Of a stretch of 64,000 bases of DNA, positions 1 to 7,846 are shown piece after piece (position 1 is the stretch's first letter; the number at the start of each line of letters is the position of its first letter). The notes under the pieces are model-generated. The model was given only the letters and a program-made list of their open reading frames with translations. It did not search any database and was not told the origin of the DNA. A program made the translations under genes and the position numbers. The stretch is from positions 1 to 64,000 of the forward strand of contig CAADYZ010000019.1 of the NCBI GenBank assembly GCA_900753405.1. Reading direction: 5' to 3'. The DNA comes from Campylobacteraceae bacterium (GTDB lineage: Bacteria; Campylobacterota; Campylobacteria; Campylobacterales; Campylobacteraceae).

Positions 1-244
1 AAGCTCGGTGTGGATGCCGATTTTGGCGTGGATGCTTTCGCATTCAAAAACGCCGACTCCAAGCTTTAAGCCCCCCCCCAACATCTAGCGGTTTGCAAAT
101 CTCTGTGTAGCTTGTGAGCAGTTTTGAGTCGTTTAAGGCTCTTGTTTGCGGCGTTTGCACAAAGACGATGTTTGGAAAAATTTGTGTCAAAAGCTCTTTG
201 AACGAGTCAAGCTCAAAGCCGTTGTTGGTGAAAGTTTGTGTCAT
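1..244 (-). CDS. N-terminal part of a poly-G phase-variable ORF, cut by the window edge
   Basis: The ATG at 242-244 has a good ribosome binding site (AAGGAG) and follows the small membrane gene by 10 bases. The reading frame runs MTQTFTNNGFELDSF... to a run of nine G on the minus strand (71-79). With nine G the frame continues LKAWSRRF and stops at 44-46. With eight G it stays open to the window edge and reads LKLGVGVFECESIHAKIGIH, which looks like real protein. With ten G it stops at once. The gene is therefore probably out of frame in this sequence. The product is not recognised; the VGVFE segment is only loosely like the N-terminal region of large restriction-modification proteins, and I would not rely on that. 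Confidence 0.55.
71..79 (-). repeat. Poly-G(9) contingency tract
   Basis: Nine consecutive C on the + strand are nine G in the coding direction of the ORF starting at 244. Poly-G tracts of 8-11 within reading frames are the standard slipped-strand phase-variation switches of Campylobacter. Here the shift from nine to eight G restores an open frame through the window edge. Confidence 0.75.
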
Positions 245-254
245 CACAACTCCT

Positions 255-500
255 TTACATCGCCGTTGTGGCTCTTTGCGTGGCGTTAAACACACAAAAA
301 ACCATCACAATATACACAACAGGGATCAACAGTGGGAAAAACACCGCCGCAGCCAGCAAGATCGACCAGCCGATGAATTTCAACAAGGCGTTTAAAAAAC
401 CCTCGCCCGCTAGCAACCCGTAGCTAAAAAACGCACCAAAAGGTCCTAAAAACAGCGTTAGTAAAAGTGCGATTAAACTTGCGTTTGAAACTTTTCTCAT
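255..500 (-). CDS. Small two-helix membrane protein, unrecognised
   Basis: An 81-residue protein starting MRKVSNASLIALLLTLFLG. The ATG is preceded by AAAGGACAAAA. It contains two hydrophobic stretches, roughly residues 8-32 and 44-72, separated by a short loop (GLLAGEGFLNALLKF), so it is a small inner-membrane protein. The LFLGPFGAFFSYG segment resembles the first helix of small TM2 or superinfection-immunity-like proteins, but the match is weak. It lies between tenA (36 bases upstream) and the phase-variable ORF (10 bases downstream) on the same strand, so it probably shares their transcript. No function is assigned. Confidence 0.65.
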   Translation of the reverse strand: MRKVSNASLIALLLTLFLGPFGAFFSYGLLAGEGFLNALLKFIGWSILLAAAVFFPLLIPVVYIVMVFCVFNATQRATTAM

Positions 501-536
501 TTTTGTCCTTTAAAATTTTGTCAAAACCAAATTTGG

Positions 537-1205
537 TTAAAGGTCGGTCTGCATCGTCAGCCCGTGTTGCCAAAAGTTGCATTCAAGTCGCGTGACGGTG
601 TAGAAAATCTCGCTCAACCGCGCAAATTTTGCCTCGCTAACGGCGTGCGTGTAGGAATTTACAAACTCCTCAAAAGCCTTCACCTCAGCCAAAAACGCCT
701 CGCCTGCATAAGTGCGAATCCAACTCTCGTAAGGGTGGTTTTCAAGCCCCGCTTCTCCAAGCCTTGCGTAAATTTCACGCCCGATGTAGCCATAACCCGT
801 TGCGCACGAACTAAGTGCAACCAAGAGGTCTAAAAAGTCGCCGCTTGACGCAACGCTTTGGATGTAGCGCGTGTAGGCGATGTTTGCGAGGCTTTCGTCT
901 TTTACGCTAAGCTTGCTAGCTTCGATGCCAAGGCTAAGCACGCTTTGGTGAAGCTCCAACTCGCCTTCGAGTATGTAGTTTTGGAACTTCACCGCAAAAC
1001 GCAACTCCTGCGCTGTCGTTGCCGCAGCGGCAAGCGAGGCAAAGCATTTAGCGTAATTTAGCAAGTAGATGTAGTCTTGCTTTAAGTAAAACAAGAAATT
1101 CTCGCGCCCCAAAACGCCGCTTTCAAGCCGTTTTACAAACTCGTGGTTAAGGTAGGCGTGCCAAATCTCTTTGTTCTCGCCGACTAGTCTGTTAAAAAGT
1201 TTCAT
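537..1205 (-). CDS. tenA: TenA family thiaminase II / aminopyrimidine aminohydrolase
   Basis: A 222-residue protein of usual TenA length. TenA hydrolyses degraded thiamine (aminopyrimidine) to recover hydroxymethylpyrimidine in the cytoplasm. Visible family features are the N-terminal IWHAYLNHEFVKRL segment, the conserved Cys near 134 in SSCATGYGYIG and the C-terminal ECNFWQHGL with Glu near 208. The ATG has AAAGGAG upstream and overlaps the cca stop in ATGA, so the two are translationally coupled. thiD, which would use the salvaged pyrimidine, is at 10.4 kb. One copy of the dispersed palindromic motif overlaps the stop codon. Confidence 0.92.
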   Translation of the reverse strand: MKLFNRLVGENKEIWHAYLNHEFVKRLESGVLGRENFLFYLKQDYIYLLNYAKCFASLAAAATTAQELRFAVKFQNYILEGELELHQSVLSLGIEASKLSVKDESLANIAYTRYIQSVASSGDFLDLLVALSSCATGYGYIGREIYARLGEAGLENHPYESWIRTYAGEAFLAEVKAFEEFVNSYTHAVSEAKFARLSEIFYTVTRLECNFWQHGLTMQTDL

Positions 1206-2344
1206 TTTTTCTCCTTTTGTTTAAATTTTTGCTTCACAAAGGCTTGAATTTCGCTCTTTTGCTGTCTTTGAAGTTCAAGTTTAATCCCCTCGCCGCTAAA
1301 ACGCTGGGCGATTAACGCAGCATTCACGCGGCTTTTAAATTGTTTGTCGTAAATTCCAAGCCACTTTGCCGCTTTAAGCCTTGCGGCGTCATTTAACCCA
1401 AGCCACTCACAAAGCGGCATTTTTAGCCCCACAAAACACAGACTTTCGCACAACTCTCGCCCCTCTTGCGGCGTGGTGAAAGGGTGGTTTTTCACGCTCT
1501 CGTAAAATTTTCCAAGCCCTAAGTTTTGCGTAAGAACAGTTGCGTTGAGGCTGAAAAAATTCACCGCGTCATACAAAAAAAGCCTCTCGTCTTTGACAAA
1601 TTTGGCGTGGCTTTCAAAGGCGGTCAAAAATTCCTCGCCAAACCTCACGCCAAAGAGCGTTAAGTCAAGCCTCAACTCCCTTAAAAGCCTCGCTCCTCTT
1701 GCGACTTGCGCGGCTTTAAAAAGCTTTTCAAACTCGATGCCAATCCGCCTTTTGCTAAGATTTTCAACGCTCATCGCCCGCATCAAGTCAAGCGTTTTAG
1801 CCTCAACCTCCAAGCCAAAACGAGCAACAAACGCCACGCCGCGCAAAACTCTCAACGCGTCTTCGCCGAATTTTTGCTCGTTTGTCACGCGCAAAACGCG
1901 GTTTTTTAAGTCGCCAACGCCGCCAAAAAAGTCCAAAATCTCGCCCGTAAAAATGTTTTGCATTAACGAGTTGATCGTAAAATCCCGCCTTGACGCGCCC
2001 GTTTTTTCGTCTGTTGCAACGGCGACTTCAAAGTCTGAATGCCCGCTTCCAACGCAGCTTTCAACCCTGCCAAGCGAGATGTCAAAGTGTGCTAGTTTAT
2101 AAACAAAAAAGCTTTTGCCAACGCCGTTTGTGCCAAGCCTTTTCATCACCTCGTCAAAAACCTCGACACTCACGCCATAAACTTCGATGTCAAAATCCTT
2201 TGGCGCGACTCCTAAAAGCGAGTCTCTGACGCTTCCGCCGACAAGGTAAATGCGCTCTGTAAGTGGTGAAAGTGCGTTTAGAATTCTTTGAAAGTCTGTG
2301 TTTTGGGCTAAAAAGTCAAACTCGCTTGCTAGCTTGCTACTCAT
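1202..2344 (-). CDS. cca: CCA tRNA nucleotidyltransferase / poly(A) polymerase family
   Basis: A 380-residue class II nucleotidyltransferase that adds or repairs the 3' CCA end of tRNA. The signature LVGGSVRDSLLG is followed by the metal-binding DFD (Asp 50 and 52), and then by RRDFTINSL (template and nucleotide site) and the FGEDALRVLRGVAFVARFG neck motif. The C-terminal part is less conserved and ends in a Lys/Gln-rich tail. GGGAG precedes the ATG. The gene is followed directly by tenA with a 4-base overlap. Poly(A) polymerase activity cannot be separated from CCA addition by sequence here. Confidence 0.88.
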   Translation of the reverse strand: MSSKLASEFDFLAQNTDFQRILNALSPLTERIYLVGGSVRDSLLGVAPKDFDIEVYGVSVEVFDEVMKRLGTNGVGKSFFVYKLAHFDISLGRVESCVGSGHSDFEVAVATDEKTGASRRDFTINSLMQNIFTGEILDFFGGVGDLKNRVLRVTNEQKFGEDALRVLRGVAFVARFGLEVEAKTLDLMRAMSVENLSKRRIGIEFEKLFKAAQVARGARLLRELRLDLTLFGVRFGEEFLTAFESHAKFVKDERLFLYDAVNFFSLNATVLTQNLGLGKFYESVKNHPFTTPQEGRELCESLCFVGLKMPLCEWLGLNDAARLKAAKWLGIYDKQFKSRVNAALIAQRFSGEGIKLELQRQQKSEIQAFVKQKFKQKEKK

Positions 2345-2395
2345 CCAACTCCCTTTTAGCCCAAATTTTCACGCCAAATGCGTTGTCAAAAATTT

Positions 2396-2419
2396 GCTAA
2401 AACCAAATTTGATTTTAGC
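2396..2419. terminator. 24-bp near-perfect palindrome of the dispersed motif
   Basis: Arms GCTAAAA and TTTTAGC flank the core CCAAATTTGA in the gap between leuB and cca. In RNA it would fold as a hairpin. The outer bases (GCT/AGC) differ from other copies (GTC/GAC, TGT/ACA) yet pair with each other. Confidence 0.5.
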
Positions 2420-2430
2420 AAATTTGTAAT

Positions 2431-3498
2431 TTAAAGTGTGATTTTCTCTGCGATGATACTACCCATCTCAGCCGTGCTAAGCACCTCTTTTGCGTCAAAC
2501 TGCGCGATATCTTTTGTGCGGTAGCCCTCTTTGAGCGTGTGCTTGACCGCCTTTTCAACCGCCTTTGCAGCGACCTCTTCTTTTAGTGCGTAGCGAAGCA
2601 TCATCGCCGCGCTCAAAATTGTCGCTAGCGGGTTTGCGATGCCTTGGTTGGCGATGTCTGGGGCTGAGCCGTGGATCGGTTCGAAAATGCCGACTTTACC
2701 GCCGATTGACGCGCTTGGCAGCAAGCCAATTGAGCCGCAAACCATACTCGCTTCGTCGCTTAAAATGTCGCCAAAGAGGTTTTCGGTTAAAATAACATCA
2801 AACTGCGAAGGATTCCTCACAAGCTGCATCGCTGCGTTATCCACATACATAAAATCCACCTCAACGCCGCTATACTCGCCCTTGATCTCATTTACAACTT
2901 CACGCCAAAGTTGGCTAGTTTCAAGGACATTTGCCTTATCCACAAGCGTGATGTGCCCGCGTCTTTGTTGCGCCGCTTCAAACGCCACGCGCGCGACTCG
3001 CTCGATCTCCTCGGCTGTATAAACCATCGTATTAAACGCGCGTTTCTCCTCTTTTTGTCTAGGCTGCCCAAAATAAAGTCCGCCCGTTAGCTCCCTAACA
3101 ACTAGCAAATCCACCCCGCTTACAACCTCAGGGCGGATGGTCGAGGCGTTTTTCAACTCGTCAAAGATCATCGCTGGACGCAAATTCGCAAATGCCCCAA
3201 GCCCTTTTCGCAGCTTCAAAAGCCCGCTTTCTGGGCGTTTGTCGCGCGGCAAGTTGTCCCACTTCTCGCCACCGATCGCCCCAAACAAAACCGCGTCACT
3301 TTTAAGCGCAGCTTTTAGCGTCCTCTCAGGCAGCGGCTCACCACAAAAATCCACCGCACAACCACCCATCAACTCATAATCATAACTCAGCTCAAAGCCA
3401 AATTTCCCACTCGCGGCGTCTAAAACCTTAACCGCCTCGTCTATGATCTCAGGTCCAATTCCGTCACCTTTGATGACGCAGATGTTGTAATGCTTCAT
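2431..3498 (-). CDS. leuB: 3-isopropylmalate dehydrogenase
   Basis: A 355-residue enzyme that oxidises and decarboxylates 3-isopropylmalate to 2-oxoisocaproate in leucine synthesis. Recognisable are IKGDGIGPEIIDEAVKVL at the N-terminus, LRKGLGAFANLRP, the NAD- and metal-site segment FDVILTENLFGDILSDEASM, and the C-terminal PIHGSAPDIANQGIANP. AAGGATTTTT precedes the ATG, and the gene follows leuD by 19 bases on the same strand. leuA and leuC are not adjacent, unlike the compact leuABCD operon of C. jejuni. Confidence 0.96.
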   Translation of the reverse strand: MKHYNICVIKGDGIGPEIIDEAVKVLDAASGKFGFELSYDYELMGGCAVDFCGEPLPERTLKAALKSDAVLFGAIGGEKWDNLPRDKRPESGLLKLRKGLGAFANLRPAMIFDELKNASTIRPEVVSGVDLLVVRELTGGLYFGQPRQKEEKRAFNTMVYTAEEIERVARVAFEAAQQRRGHITLVDKANVLETSQLWREVVNEIKGEYSGVEVDFMYVDNAAMQLVRNPSQFDVILTENLFGDILSDEASMVCGSIGLLPSASIGGKVGIFEPIHGSAPDIANQGIANPLATILSAAMMLRYALKEEVAAKAVEKAVKHTLKEGYRTKDIAQFDAKEVLSTAEMGSIIAEKITL

Positions 3499-3517
3499 AA
3501 AAATCCTTAATCTAAGT

Positions 3518-3994
3518 TTAAAGTCGTGTTTTTGCGTAGTTAATCAGCCCGCCTGCCTCAACAAGCTCTTGCATAAACGGCGGAATTTCGCCAAATTCGA
3601 ATTTGGCATTTTGCGTGTGGTTGATGATCGTTTTAGTTGCAAAATCGATGCTGATCTCGTCTCCTTGCGCGATCTTATCCGCCTCTTTGCACTCTAAAAT
3701 CATCAACCCCGTGTTAAAGCTGTTGCGGTAGAAAATTCGCGCAAAACTCTTTGCGATGACGACTGAAATTCCAGCCGCTTTAAGTGCGAGCGGCGCGTGT
3801 TCGCGGCTACTTCCGCAACCAAAATTCTCGCCCGCGACAATGGCGTCTCCAACGGCGATTTTGCTGCTAAAATCCTTATCCGCATCTTCCATAATATGTT
3901 TTGCTAAAATGCTCGCATCGCTCGTGTTTAAGTAGCGTGCAGCGATGATAATATCAGTGTCGATATTGTCGCCAAATGTCCAAACTTTTGCCAT
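3518..3994 (-). CDS. leuD: 3-isopropylmalate dehydratase small subunit
   Basis: A 158-residue swivelling-domain protein that pairs with LeuC to isomerise 2- to 3-isopropylmalate. It is the short archaeal/epsilon-type form: WTFGDNIDTDIIIAARYLN at the start, GENFGCGSSREHAPLALKAAG in the middle, then SFARIFYRNSFNTGL. The start is the ATG after AGGGGAAGTT. A perfect 18-bp palindrome of the dispersed motif lies in the coding region at 3590-3607 and encodes the KFEFG stretch near the C-terminus. The partner leuC is not in this window. Confidence 0.93.
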   Translation of the reverse strand: MAKVWTFGDNIDTDIIIAARYLNTSDASILAKHIMEDADKDFSSKIAVGDAIVAGENFGCGSSREHAPLALKAAGISVVIAKSFARIFYRNSFNTGLMILECKEADKIAQGDEISIDFATKTIINHTQNAKFEFGEIPPFMQELVEAGGLINYAKTRL

Positions 3995-4157
3995 AACTTC
4001 CCCTTGTCGTAAGATATGCTTCTGCTAAACACGCCGATTTTACTAAAAAAATCCAAATTTTAACTTAAACTTCCAAAATTATCAAAACCGAATTTGGTTT
4101 GACTTTTTTGGCTGATTTGGCTAAAATCGCGCTGTCAAAACGAGTTTAGGAGCAAGC

Positions 4158-4925
4158 GTGAAAATCTTCATCATCAACCTTCCAGCGCAACGCCAAAGAC
4201 GCGAAAACATCACCAAAACGCTGAATTTATTAGGGCTGAAATTTGAGCTCATCAACGCCATTTGCGGCAAGGATTTAAGTTGTGAAGAGAAGCAAAACGC
4301 GCTTGACTCCTCGCGCGCAGACGAGTTCAAAAGAGCGTTAAGTGACGGCGAGATCGGCTGCTTTTTAAGCCACAGACTAGCGTTAGAGAAGTTTTTGCAA
4401 AGCGAGTGCGAGGACTGCGTGATTTTAGAAGATGACGCGGTGATCGACGAGCGGTTGTTGGAGTTTTTAAGCCTCATTCCGCGTCTGCCAAAGGCGTGCG
4501 AGCTTGTGCTTTTGGGGCATTACAGACAGGTTTATCTAGACGATGGTTTTCGCATTGAGTCGCCATTTTCGCTGCGGTTTGACTACGAGTTGAATGAGAT
4601 TTACCACTTAAAGCGGCTTGTTGGCGGCGGGCTTGGCTCGCACGGATATTTCATCACGCGTGCAGGAGCTGGACGCCTTTTGGCGGCGACCGAGCGGTTT
4701 TTCAAGCCGTTTGACCACTACACGAGTGATGAGAGCGTGGTGAATATTTTTGCGCTTTACCCTGTGGCGGTGGAGTTTGAGCTAAACTCACACAGCTCGG
4801 TGCAAGAAAATCGCAAAATAAAACGCCGCTCAAAAATCGCCAAATATTTCAAACGCTTCCGCAAGTGGCTTATGTTTTTGCCAAAAAGCTTGAAAAAACC
4901 GCGTGAATACGAGGTTCGAAAGTAG
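4158..4925 (+). CDS. Glycosyltransferase family 25 (LOS/glycan biosynthesis)
   Basis: A 255-residue protein starting at a GTG with AGGAG upstream. GT25 enzymes transfer sugars, often galactose or glucose, to lipooligosaccharide at the inner face of the inner membrane. Seen: FIINLPAQRQRRENI at the N-terminus, GEIGCFLSHRLALEKF, the metal-binding EDDAV and a basic C-terminal tail (KRRSKIAKYFKRFRKW) suited to membrane contact. It stands alone on the + strand, divergent from leuD and convergent with radA. Sugar specificity cannot be read from sequence. Confidence 0.87.
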   Translation: MKIFIINLPAQRQRRENITKTLNLLGLKFELINAICGKDLSCEEKQNALDSSRADEFKRALSDGEIGCFLSHRLALEKFLQSECEDCVILEDDAVIDERLLEFLSLIPRLPKACELVLLGHYRQVYLDDGFRIESPFSLRFDYELNEIYHLKRLVGGGLGSHGYFITRAGAGRLLAATERFFKPFDHYTSDESVVNIFALYPVAVEFELNSHSSVQENRKIKRRSKIAKYFKRFRKWLMFLPKSLKKPREYEVRK

Positions 4926-4935
4926 TTTTGGGCTT

Positions 4936-5014
4936 AAATTCGGTTTTTGCATTTTGCGAAACGACTAAAATTAAATTTGGTTTTTACAAATCGCAAAATG
5001 TCAAAACCAAATTT
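4936..5014. terminator. Long stem-loop built from inverted motif copies between convergent genes
   Basis: Arms of 24 nt at 4936-4959 and 4991-5014 are inverted repeats with about three mismatches. Each arm contains one copy of the dispersed motif (AAATTCGGTTTTTGC and CAAAACCAAATTT) and a third copy sits in the loop (4966-4987). The position between the 3' ends of the GT25 gene and radA suits a bidirectional terminator. Confidence 0.55.
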
Positions 5015-5026
5015 GGCTACAAATTT

Positions 5027-6370
5027 TTACATCCACTCGATCACTTGGGCGATCTCCTTTGTCGCAAAGAGTTGAAGCGGAGCTTTTGAGGCTGGTTTGC
5101 TCGGTGTGATCGCCTTTTTAAAGTGCTGAAACGCCGCCTCTTTAAGCCGCGCATCAAGGTTGAAAACCTCGCGGATCTCCCCGTTTAGACTGATCTCGCC
5201 GATGAAGACGCTCTCTTTGCTGATCGGGCGGTTGCGAAAACTTGAAACGATCGCCGCAACGACTGCTAAGTCGCACGCAGGTTCTGTGATCTTCACGCCG
5301 CCTGTGACATTCACAAACACATCATACCGCCCAAGTGGCAGCTCGATCTTGCGTTCTAAAAGTGCCAAAAGCATATCCAGCCTGTTTTTGTCAAAGCCCG
5401 TTGCACTGCGTTTTGGGTAGCCACTTTCACACACAAGCGCTTGCACCTCGACAACCAGCGCGCGCGAGCCCTCCATCGTCACCGTCACCGCCGAGCCAGC
5501 AGTCGGCGCGCCGCGTGTGAAAAACTTGCTTGACGCGTCTTTTGCGCTGCTTAGCCCCTTTTCGTTCATCTCAAAAATCCCAACTTCGCTTGTCGAGCCA
5601 AAGCGGTTTTTAAACCCACGCAACAGACGCATCTCCCGCCCCGCGTCCCCTTCGAAATAAAGCACCACATCGACCATATGCTCCAAAATTCGCGGACCTG
5701 CGATCGAGCCTTCTTTGGTGATGTGCCCGATGATGAAAATGGTGATGTTTCGACTCTTTGCAAGCCGCATCAACTCAAAAGTGATCTCCCGCACCTGCGA
5801 GATGCTGCCCGGAGCCGAGGCGATCTTGTCGCTAAAAAGCGTTTGGATGGAGTCGATGACGATCGTTTTGTAGTCGTTTTTAGAAATCTCGCTTAAAATG
5901 GCGTCAAGGTTGATCTCAGTTAGCAAAAAGAGATTTTCCTCGTTTGCTTCGAGTCTGTCTGCGCGCAGTTTGATCTGGCTTTTGCTCTCCTCGCCGCTGA
6001 CATAAAGCACCTTTTCGCCACTTTTGGCGAGGTTTGCGCCAATTTTTAGCAACAAGGTGGATTTGCCAATGCCCGGGCTGCCGCCGATCAACACAAGTGA
6101 GCCTTCGACAAGCCCGCCGCCTAAGACGAGGTCAAGCTCAGCGTCTTGCGTGCTGCGGCGGCTAACTTGCTCGACCTTTACTTGCGTGATGGCTTGGGCG
6201 GCGGCGGCGGTTTTTGGCGCGTTTTGCGCAAGACTTTTTAGCGTGCTAATCTGTGCTTGACTCAGCTCCACAAAACTCTCCCACGCGCCACACTGCGGGC
6301 ATTTGCCTAGCCACTTGCCCTGCTGGTTTCCGCACGCTCCGCACTCGAAAATCACCTGCTTTTTTGCCAT
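5027..6370 (-). CDS. radA: DNA repair protein RadA
   Basis: A 447-residue RecA-like branch-migration ATPase used in recombination and repair. The N-terminal zinc ribbon has Cys 10, 13, 24 and 27. It is followed by the Walker A motif GSPGIGKST, the RadA-specific KNRFG in GFKNRFGSTSEVGIFEM, and a C-terminal Lon-like domain (SGYPKRSATGFDKNRLDMLL ... FVNVTGGVKITEPACDLA). The length is normal. In naturally transformable bacteria RadA extends heteroduplexes during transformation, which is relevant to the motif discussed in the findings. Confidence 0.96.
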   Translation of the reverse strand: MAKKQVIFECGACGNQQGKWLGKCPQCGAWESFVELSQAQISTLKSLAQNAPKTAAAAQAITQVKVEQVSRRSTQDAELDLVLGGGLVEGSLVLIGGSPGIGKSTLLLKIGANLAKSGEKVLYVSGEESKSQIKLRADRLEANEENLFLLTEINLDAILSEISKNDYKTIVIDSIQTLFSDKIASAPGSISQVREITFELMRLAKSRNITIFIIGHITKEGSIAGPRILEHMVDVVLYFEGDAGREMRLLRGFKNRFGSTSEVGIFEMNEKGLSSAKDASSKFFTRGAPTAGSAVTVTMEGSRALVVEVQALVCESGYPKRSATGFDKNRLDMLLALLERKIELPLGRYDVFVNVTGGVKITEPACDLAVVAAIVSSFRNRPISKESVFIGEISLNGEIREVFNLDARLKEAAFQHFKKAITPSKPASKAPLQLFATKEIAQVIEWM

Positions 6371-6499
6371 TTTTGCCCCTTTTTTGCTTCGTTGCCACGA
6401 ATTTAGCTAAAATCAAATTTAAATAAAATAAATCTTAAATTACAATTTTTTTTAAGCATTTTTGGGCTAAAATTGCCACTTTTTTACAAAGGATTTGCA

Positions 6500-7846
6500 A
6501 TGCAGCGAAAGACTTGGAGTTCGCAACTAACCTACATTCTCGCGGTGGCTGGGGCGACGATCGGCTTTGGGGCGACTTGGCGGTTTCCATATCTCGTTGG
6601 TGAAAATGGAGGCGGGGCTTATGTGCTAATTTTCATCGTCGCAATGTTTGTTATCGGCATTCCGATGATTTTGGTTGAAAATGCGATCGGCAGGCGGCTT
6701 CACACAAACGCGGTGGATAGCTTCAAAGGCAGGTGGAAGCTTGTTGGCTGGATGGGGCTTGTTGGCGCGTTTGGGATTATGGCGTATTATATGGTAATAG
6801 GCGGTTGGGTTTTAAACTATATCTTCGGCGTCCTCTCAGGCGCACTTGACCTTAGCGCGCCCGTAACTGCGGAGGTGACAAACAAGTTTTACGAAGAAAA
6901 CATCACCCACGCTCCACTCGCCATCACCATCGCCACACTGCTTTTTGTGGCGGTCAATTTCGTCATTTTGCTAAAAGGCGCGGTTGATGGGATCGAACGG
7001 ACAGCGAAATATCTAATGCCGCTTTTGTTTTTCATAATGCTCTGCATTGTCGTGCGAAACATCACCCTTGACGGCGCCGCTGAGGGAGTGAAATTCTACC
7101 TCACGCCCGACTTTTCGAAGATCAACTTCAAGCTTTTTGTCGATGTTTTAGGGCAGGTCTTTTTCGCACTCTCGCTTGGCTTTGGCGTGATGATCACCCT
7201 TTCAAGTTTTGTGAAAAAAAGCGAAGGACTCGTGAAGATCTCGCTTCTAACAGGCGTCATCAACACCCTCATCGCCATCCTCGCAGGGTTTATGATCTTC
7301 CCGTCACTCTTTACTTTTGGGATCGAACCAACCAGCGGTCCGAGCCTTGTTTTTAAAAGCCTTCCGATCGTCTTTTCGAATATGGCTTTTGGCGGTTTCA
7401 TCGCCGTTGCGTTCTTCTCGCTTTTGATGATCGCCGCACTTACAACCTCGTTGCCAATCTACGAAGTGATCATCACCGTCTTTCAAGAAAAGTTCAAAAT
7501 GAGCCGCCTAAAAGCGGTTTTACTCACACTCGGCGGCATCTTCTTGCTTGGAAACATCCCTTCGCTTCTAGCCTCAAATGTGCTGAGCGAAGTTGTCATT
7601 TTTGGCAAAAATATCTTCGACGCATATGACGCCATCAGCGCGACAATCTTCTTTGTCATCACCTCGCTTTTGTGTGCGATTTATGTCGGTTGGGTGATGA
7701 AAGACGAGGCAAAAGAGGAGATCTTGCAAGGCTCTGAGAGATACGCCAAAGTGGTGAATGTCTGGTTTTTTTACATCAAATTCATCGTTCCATTTGTGAT
7801 CTTAATCGTATTTGTCGCAAGTTTTTACGACAACTTTTTGAGATGA
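6500..7846 (+). CDS. NSS family sodium-dependent transporter
   Basis: A 448-residue multi-helix inner-membrane protein of the neurotransmitter:sodium symporter family (amino-acid type). The N-terminal TYILAVAGATIGFGATWRFP is the sodium-site signature of helix 1, and NGGGAYVLIFIV follows in helix 2. AAAGGATTTGCA before ATG 6500 supports this start rather than the longer frame from 6473. The last four bases overlap the next gene. Bacterial members often have 11 helices; the C-terminus here ends soon after VILIVFVASFYDNFLR. The substrate is not determined. Confidence 0.88.
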   Translation: MQRKTWSSQLTYILAVAGATIGFGATWRFPYLVGENGGGAYVLIFIVAMFVIGIPMILVENAIGRRLHTNAVDSFKGRWKLVGWMGLVGAFGIMAYYMVIGGWVLNYIFGVLSGALDLSAPVTAEVTNKFYEENITHAPLAITIATLLFVAVNFVILLKGAVDGIERTAKYLMPLLFFIMLCIVVRNITLDGAAEGVKFYLTPDFSKINFKLFVDVLGQVFFALSLGFGVMITLSSFVKKSEGLVKISLLTGVINTLIAILAGFMIFPSLFTFGIEPTSGPSLVFKSLPIVFSNMAFGGFIAVAFFSLLMIAALTTSLPIYEVIITVFQEKFKMSRLKAVLLTLGGIFLLGNIPSLLASNVLSEVVIFGKNIFDAYDAISATIFFVITSLLCAIYVGWVMKDEAKEEILQGSERYAKVVNVWFFYIKFIVPFVILIVFVASFYDNFLR

